Shown here in pieces: positions 61,033 through 64,000 of a stretch of DNA of 64,000 nt (positions within the stretch are counted from its first letter, which is position 1; every line of letters begins with the position of its first letter). The notes under the pieces are model-generated. The model was not told where the DNA came from. It saw only the letters and a list, made by a program, of their open reading frames with translations, and did not search any database. Where the stretch lies: contig NZ_BAGH01000615.1 of NCBI RefSeq assembly GCF_000308715.1, positions 1 through 64,000 on the forward strand, given 5' to 3'. A program made the translations under genes and the position numbers. Origin of the DNA: Nocardia tenerifensis NBRC 101015. GTDB lineage: Bacteria; Actinomycetota; Actinomycetes; Mycobacteriales; Mycobacteriaceae.

Positions 61033-61662
61033 CTAGGCAGGGTCGAAGACTGCGCGGACGACGGACTTGTCGCCTTCGATCTCGATCAGGCCGAGGGTGC
61101 GGGCGTCGTCGAGGGGGAGGGCGCCGGCGGCTAGGGCGAGGATGTAGGTGGGGTCGGCGCGGAGGGTGGCGTCGAGGTCACGACCGTCGTGGGGGCCGAC
61201 GTCGATGCCGGTGCGCGTCGCGCGGAGTTGTAAAGGGGGACCACCGATTTCGAGGCCGATCGTCATCGAGCGGCGGGCCTTGACCCGAGTGCTGAGCAGG
61301 GCGGGGACTGCGAGGGCTAGCCAGTCGGGGCGGAAGGCGTCGCCTTCGGGGCCGCGGATCATCAAGGGGATGGACCAGCGGATGAGGCTCTCGATGGGCT
61401 GGCGCAGTTCGGCGCCCCACGGCGTGAGGACGTACTCCACGACGCTGCCCGCACCGGTCAGGCGCCGCTCGATCACGCCCGAGGCCTCCAGATCGCGGAG
61501 CCGGTCGGCGAGCAAATTGGTCGCTATGCCAGGGAGGCCGTCGATCAGGTCCCGGTAGCGGGCGGGGGCGATGAGGAGTTGGCGGACGATGAGGAGGTTC
61601 CATCGATCGCCGACGACCTCGAGCGACCGGGCGAGCCCGCAGTATTGGCCGTAGCTACGCAT
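61033..61662 (-). CDS. HxlR-family regulator with SCP2-like C-terminal domain
   Basis: 209 residues from ATG 61662. A winged helix of the HxlR type: RSYGQYCGLARSLEVVGDRW, a Cys8 near the start, and PARYRDLIDGLPGIATNLLA. The C-terminal half (PLQLRATRTGIDVGP, DLDATLRADPTYILALAAG) resembles a sterol-carrier-type ligand pocket. It diverges from a dehalogenase-like hydrolase and probably controls it; CTCAAGT repeats lie between them. A 48-nt piece near its 3' end is duplicated at 58936. Confidence 0.8.
   Translation of the reverse strand: MRSYGQYCGLARSLEVVGDRWNLLIVRQLLIAPARYRDLIDGLPGIATNLLADRLRDLEASGVIERRLTGAGSVVEYVLTPWGAELRQPIESLIRWSIPLMIRGPEGDAFRPDWLALAVPALLSTRVKARRSMTIGLEIGGPPLQLRATRTGIDVGPHDGRDLDATLRADPTYILALAAGALPLDDARTLGLIEIEGDKSVVRAVFDPA
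61044..61091 (-). repeat. duplicated fragment of the HxlR gene (copy 2, in the intact gene)
   Basis: The parent copy of the 48-nt repeat, covering codons for LIEIEGDKSVVRAVF near the C-terminus. Together with 58936-58983 it brackets the KasA-like/TetR module in direct orientation. Confidence 0.75.
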
Positions 61663-61673
61663 CGAAACCCTTG

Positions 61674-61708
61674 CTTGATGTTCTCAAGTGCACGTGACAA
61701 ACTCAAGT
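61674..61708. promoter_or_regulatory. CTCAAGT repeats between hxlR and hydrolase genes
   Basis: CTCAAGT occurs at 61683-61689 and again at 61702-61708, 19 bp apart (about two helical turns), and CTTGA at 61674-61678 gives an inverted partner to the first. These are plausible HxlR binding sites controlling both divergent genes. Confidence 0.5.
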
Positions 61709-61737
61709 CTACTGTGGGGAGTCGAGAGGGGGTCGAC

Positions 61738-62628
61738 ATGGCCGAGACCGCCGAGAGTGCGCGGCCCGCGTGGGTCGATGACAGTCTGTTTCCGTTCGAG
61801 AGTCATTTCGTTGAGATCGATGGGCACATCGTGCATTACGTGGACGAGGGGTCCGGTCCTACGCTGCTGTTCCTGCACGGGAATCCGACTTGGTCGTTTC
61901 TCTGGCGTGACGTTATTCGCGTGCTGCGCAACGACTTTCGGTGTGTCGCCATGGACTACCCGGGATTCGGGCTGTCGACGGCGAAGGCCGGCTACGGCTA
62001 TCTGCCCGAGGAGCACGCGGATGTGGTTACCGGGTTCGTCGACGCGCTCGGCCTCGGCGGGGTAACTCTGGTCGGGCAAGATTGGGGTGGTTTGATCGGA
62101 CTGGCGGTCGCGGAGCGGCGGCCGGATATGTTCGATCGGCTGGTGCTCGCCAATACTTGGGCCTGGCCGGTCAACGGCGTTCTGCACTTCGAATACTTCT
62201 CGCGCATCTTCGGCGGACCCCCGGGCCGGTTCCTGGCTCGGCGGCTGAACTTCGTCGTCAACGTGTTCATTCCCTTGGGCCATCGGCGGCGAAAGCCGTC
62301 GAGAGCCGAGATGGCCCACTATCGCCGGGCCATGGACACACCCGAGCGACGCAAAGCCTCTGCTGTATTTCCCCATCGGGTTCTTGCGAGCCGCGCGTTC
62401 TTCGCCGAACTGGAGCGTCGCCTTGCGGACCTGGCTCACCTGCCGACACTGATCGTGTGGGGTGATGCCGACATCGCCTTCCGTCCTCGCGAACGCGAGC
62501 GTTTGGAGGCGACGTTCATCGATCACAAGACGGTGATCATCAAGGGCGCAGGCACTTACGTGGAGTCCGACGCGCCCGAGGAGTTCGTCGCCGCGCTCCG
62601 CGACTGGACGGCGACGCGTGCGACGTAA
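61738..62628 (+). CDS. haloalkane-dehalogenase-like alpha/beta hydrolase, catalytic His replaced
   Basis: 296 residues from ATG 61738, with a GAGAGGGGG ribosome-binding site. The nucleophile Asp115 in LVGQDWGGLIG and the halide-binding Asn49 and Trp52 in LHGNPTWSFLWRD are those of haloalkane dehalogenases. The catalytic base, expected as His in a GAGHY-type motif, is Thr273 in KGAGTYVESDAPEEF. The acid is not clear. Without the base it could form but not hydrolyse the ester intermediate, or it may have another function. Its regulator is probably the divergent HxlR protein. Confidence 0.8.
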   Translation: MAETAESARPAWVDDSLFPFESHFVEIDGHIVHYVDEGSGPTLLFLHGNPTWSFLWRDVIRVLRNDFRCVAMDYPGFGLSTAKAGYGYLPEEHADVVTGFVDALGLGGVTLVGQDWGGLIGLAVAERRPDMFDRLVLANTWAWPVNGVLHFEYFSRIFGGPPGRFLARRLNFVVNVFIPLGHRRRKPSRAEMAHYRRAMDTPERRKASAVFPHRVLASRAFFAELERRLADLAHLPTLIVWGDADIAFRPRERERLEATFIDHKTVIIKGAGTYVESDAPEEFVAALRDWTATRAT

Positions 62629-62659
62629 GCCGTACAGGAGAGACGTATAGACGCCACAG

Positions 62660-62690
62660 ACGAAAGCCGTCGCATAGCAACGGCTTTCGT
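62660..62690. terminator. terminator hairpin after the hydrolase gene
   Basis: A perfect 11-bp stem (62660-62670 with 62680-62690) and a 9-nt loop, between the convergent ends of the hydrolase and the secreted-protein gene. It can work in either direction. Confidence 0.7.
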
Positions 62691-62780
62691 GATCATCAGC
62701 ACTTTATCGACAGGGACTTGCTATCGGCGCCTGGTGGACTCACTGCGTGCCCCACGGCGACAGGTAGCGCCGATGATCGA

Positions 62781-63515
62781 TCACCCGTGGCTGCCCTGCA
62801 ATCCGAGGTCGGGCAGCAGTGTGAACTCGCCGGGCGCGCTGGGTTCGGCGGGCTGCGGCTCCTGCTTCGTGATGCCGGGTTTGATGACAGTCGTGGTGAA
62901 GATCGGCGCGGGTGACGGGTAACACGACACCGGAACGTTCACCGGGAAGGGACCGGCTTGCGCGTTGACGACCATTGTCAGGCCCGGATCGGTGTAGCTG
63001 GTACCGGACAGTGTGGTCGTGATCGAGCCCGAATTGCCTGCCTTCACGTTAACGCCGATTGTGGGCAGCGTGAACGTCGAACCGCCCGGAAGCCGGTCGG
63101 TCACCTTGATTACGGCTTTGCCGCTACCGGTGTCGATCGTTGCCCTGACGGTGCCGCCGGACAGGGACGCGGACACGAAGGTGGAGTTGGCCGGGAACGG
63201 GGCCGTCAACGTCAGGTCACGAACGTAATTGATTTTGTATCCGCCTTGATCGCTGGGAATCTGCCCCTGGCCCGGGACGAGCTTGATGGCGACCGCCGAA
63301 CCGGGTGGTGCACTGGCCGGTGCGGTGCCGGTGACCTGCATGGTCATCGTCGATTCCTGCGGCGCGCCGATCGGCGGCTTGGCCTGGCACTTGAAATTGA
63401 CGGTCACCGGATCCGCCGCAGCCGGCCCGGCCAACAGCGCAGCCGGCGCAAGCGCCAGCGATGCCAGAGCCGAGATTGTGGATATACGAACAAAATTTGC
63501 CGAAAGTTTTTTCAT
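62781..63515 (-). CDS. secreted protein of unknown function
   Basis: 244 residues from ATG 63515. A signal peptide with cleavage near A34 (LASLALAPAALLAGPAAADP). The mature part is beta-rich and Thr/Ser/Val-rich (TMTMQVTGTAPASAPPG, LTLTAPFPANSTFVSASLSG), resembling the repeated immunoglobulin-like or DUF6801-like modules of mycobacterial and nocardial exported proteins, with two Cys (FKCQ, VSCYP). Probably a cell-envelope or secreted protein. Confidence 0.7.
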   Translation of the reverse strand: MKKLSANFVRISTISALASLALAPAALLAGPAAADPVTVNFKCQAKPPIGAPQESTMTMQVTGTAPASAPPGSAVAIKLVPGQGQIPSDQGGYKINYVRDLTLTAPFPANSTFVSASLSGGTVRATIDTGSGKAVIKVTDRLPGGSTFTLPTIGVNVKAGNSGSITTTLSGTSYTDPGLTMVVNAQAGPFPVNVPVSCYPSPAPIFTTTVIKPGITKQEPQPAEPSAPGEFTLLPDLGLQGSHG

Positions 63516-63819
63516 CGCCGTTCCTCGTGAATTATTTGGCGCACGACCGACCGCGATGAGCCGGAAGTGACAGCGAGCAGTGATGTAACAGCCGAATCAT
63601 CCGAAATTCAGATGCTTCTGATTGGTACAACGATTATGTGCAGGCTGCACACCGCAAATAAAGCAACACGACTGGGGATCTGTCTGGGGAATCCCCTGGC
63701 GCACATACAGTTTCGCCACAATTCGCCGCCCGCCCGCGTCGCACCGCAGCGAGCGGTCCCTAACCAACTGCACGCCGGACCTCTCCCGGGCGCTAAGCCG
63801 GCACCGGAATGGCAAGGTC
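63516..63819. other. intergenic region with promoter of the secreted-protein gene
   Basis: About 300 bp. The part nearest 63515 is lower in GC and includes the promoter and leader of the secreted-protein gene. Short frames here show no domain. Confidence 0.4.
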
Positions 63820-64000
63820 CTAGCGCAGGAGATTGATCCCTCCCGTCGCCACGGCCATCACGCCCTTTCGTGCAGAAGCGGTGAGTCGCTTGTCGGCCAG
63901 TGTCACTGTGGCCCGGCGGTTGAGCGAACGGCAAAACGCAACCCACGTACGGCGTGCTCCGACGCGGGGGCGCAGGCCCGTGAACGCGACGGCGAAGGTT
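63820..64000 (-). CDS. 3' end of an unidentified gene (partial)
   Basis: The minus-strand frame is open from the window edge to a TAG at 63820-63822 and gives 59 residues, including RTWVAFCRSLNRRATVTLAD and a hydrophobic-to-basic C-terminus (AVATGGINLLR). Codon third positions are strongly G/C, as in the neighbouring genes. The family cannot be named from this piece. Confidence 0.5.
   Translation of the reverse strand, partial: TFAVAFTGLRPRVGARRTWVAFCRSLNRRATVTLADKRLTASARKGVMAVATGGINLLR

Noticed and set aside
1..64000. CRISPR arrays, tRNA or rRNA genes and transposases
   Set aside because: No regularly spaced repeats, cloverleaf-like tRNA ends, rRNA signatures or transposase motifs were noticed by eye.

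Overview
The window is high-GC actinobacterial DNA, most likely from a Nocardia-like member of the Mycobacteriales. The reasons are a 416-aa KasA-type ketosynthase matching the mycolic-acid FAS-II enzyme in length and motifs, an IdeR/DtxR-like iron box before a siderophore ABC operon, a complete rifamycin phosphotransferase, a CYP157-like P450, dense GTG starts and many 4-bp start/stop overlaps. No rRNA, tRNA, CRISPR array, transposase or phage gene was seen. Identifications rest on motif reading, not on database searches.

Layout. 0-5.4 kb: the end of a membrane protein gene, a small coupled ORF and a strong hairpin, a clavaminate-synthase-like Fe/2-oxoglutarate oxygenase, a HAD phosphatase, an XRE regulator and a PurN-like formyltransferase. 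5.6-19.7 kb: a minus-strand operon of about 14 kb whose genes mostly overlap by 1 to 35 nt. In transcription order it encodes a 46-aa peptide, a dynamin/SrfC-like GTPase, a SrfB-like giant actin/HSP70 ATPase, an unknown protein, a degenerate HSP70 fold protein, an HSPA12-like HSP70, a coiled-coil protein, a membrane protein split by an in-frame TGA, a zinc-ribbon GTPase of the double-GTPase type and a frameshifted GAP1-like protein. I regard this as the most unusual system in the window. It resembles NTPase-based biological-conflict systems and Srf-type loci, but its function is unknown.

20-36 kb: a catabolic regulon. An esterase, an SCP2-like protein, a gamma-glutamylamine-synthetase-like enzyme, a PuuD-like hydrolase, a TetR regulator, an acyl-CoA ligase, an enoyl-CoA hydratase, alcohol and aldehyde dehydrogenases, a Baeyer-Villiger-type monooxygenase, a hotdog ammonia-lyase-like protein, a PuuB-like flavoprotein, a membrane protein and a flavin amine oxidase fit breakdown of an amine, perhaps alicyclic, by gamma-glutamylation, oxidation and Baeyer-Villiger ring opening. 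Two 27-bp operators of identical geometry (7-bp half-sites, 13-bp spacer) sit in its two divergent promoters.

36-41 kb: a 68-aa peptide with nine cysteines surrounded by a MauD-like thioredoxin, an ABC exporter, a signal peptidase and a MauE-like protein, which looks like a machine for making and exporting a disulfide-rich peptide. 40.7-47.4 kb: an iron-siderophore importer and Rph. 47.4-57.2 kb: a small membrane protein, a frameshifted EamA transporter, a linalool dehydratase/isomerase-domain protein coupled to an unlisted 57-aa membrane peptide, a large LuxR-type ATPase regulator, a P450 lacking ExxR, a secreted SOD-like protein and a macrodomain protein. 57-64 kb: two unknown genes, KasA-like plus TetR with a palindromic operator between them, an HxlR regulator divergent from a haloalkane-dehalogenase-like protein that lacks the catalytic His, a secreted protein and the end of an unidentified gene. 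A duplicated 48-nt piece of the HxlR gene lies on the far side of the KasA/TetR module.
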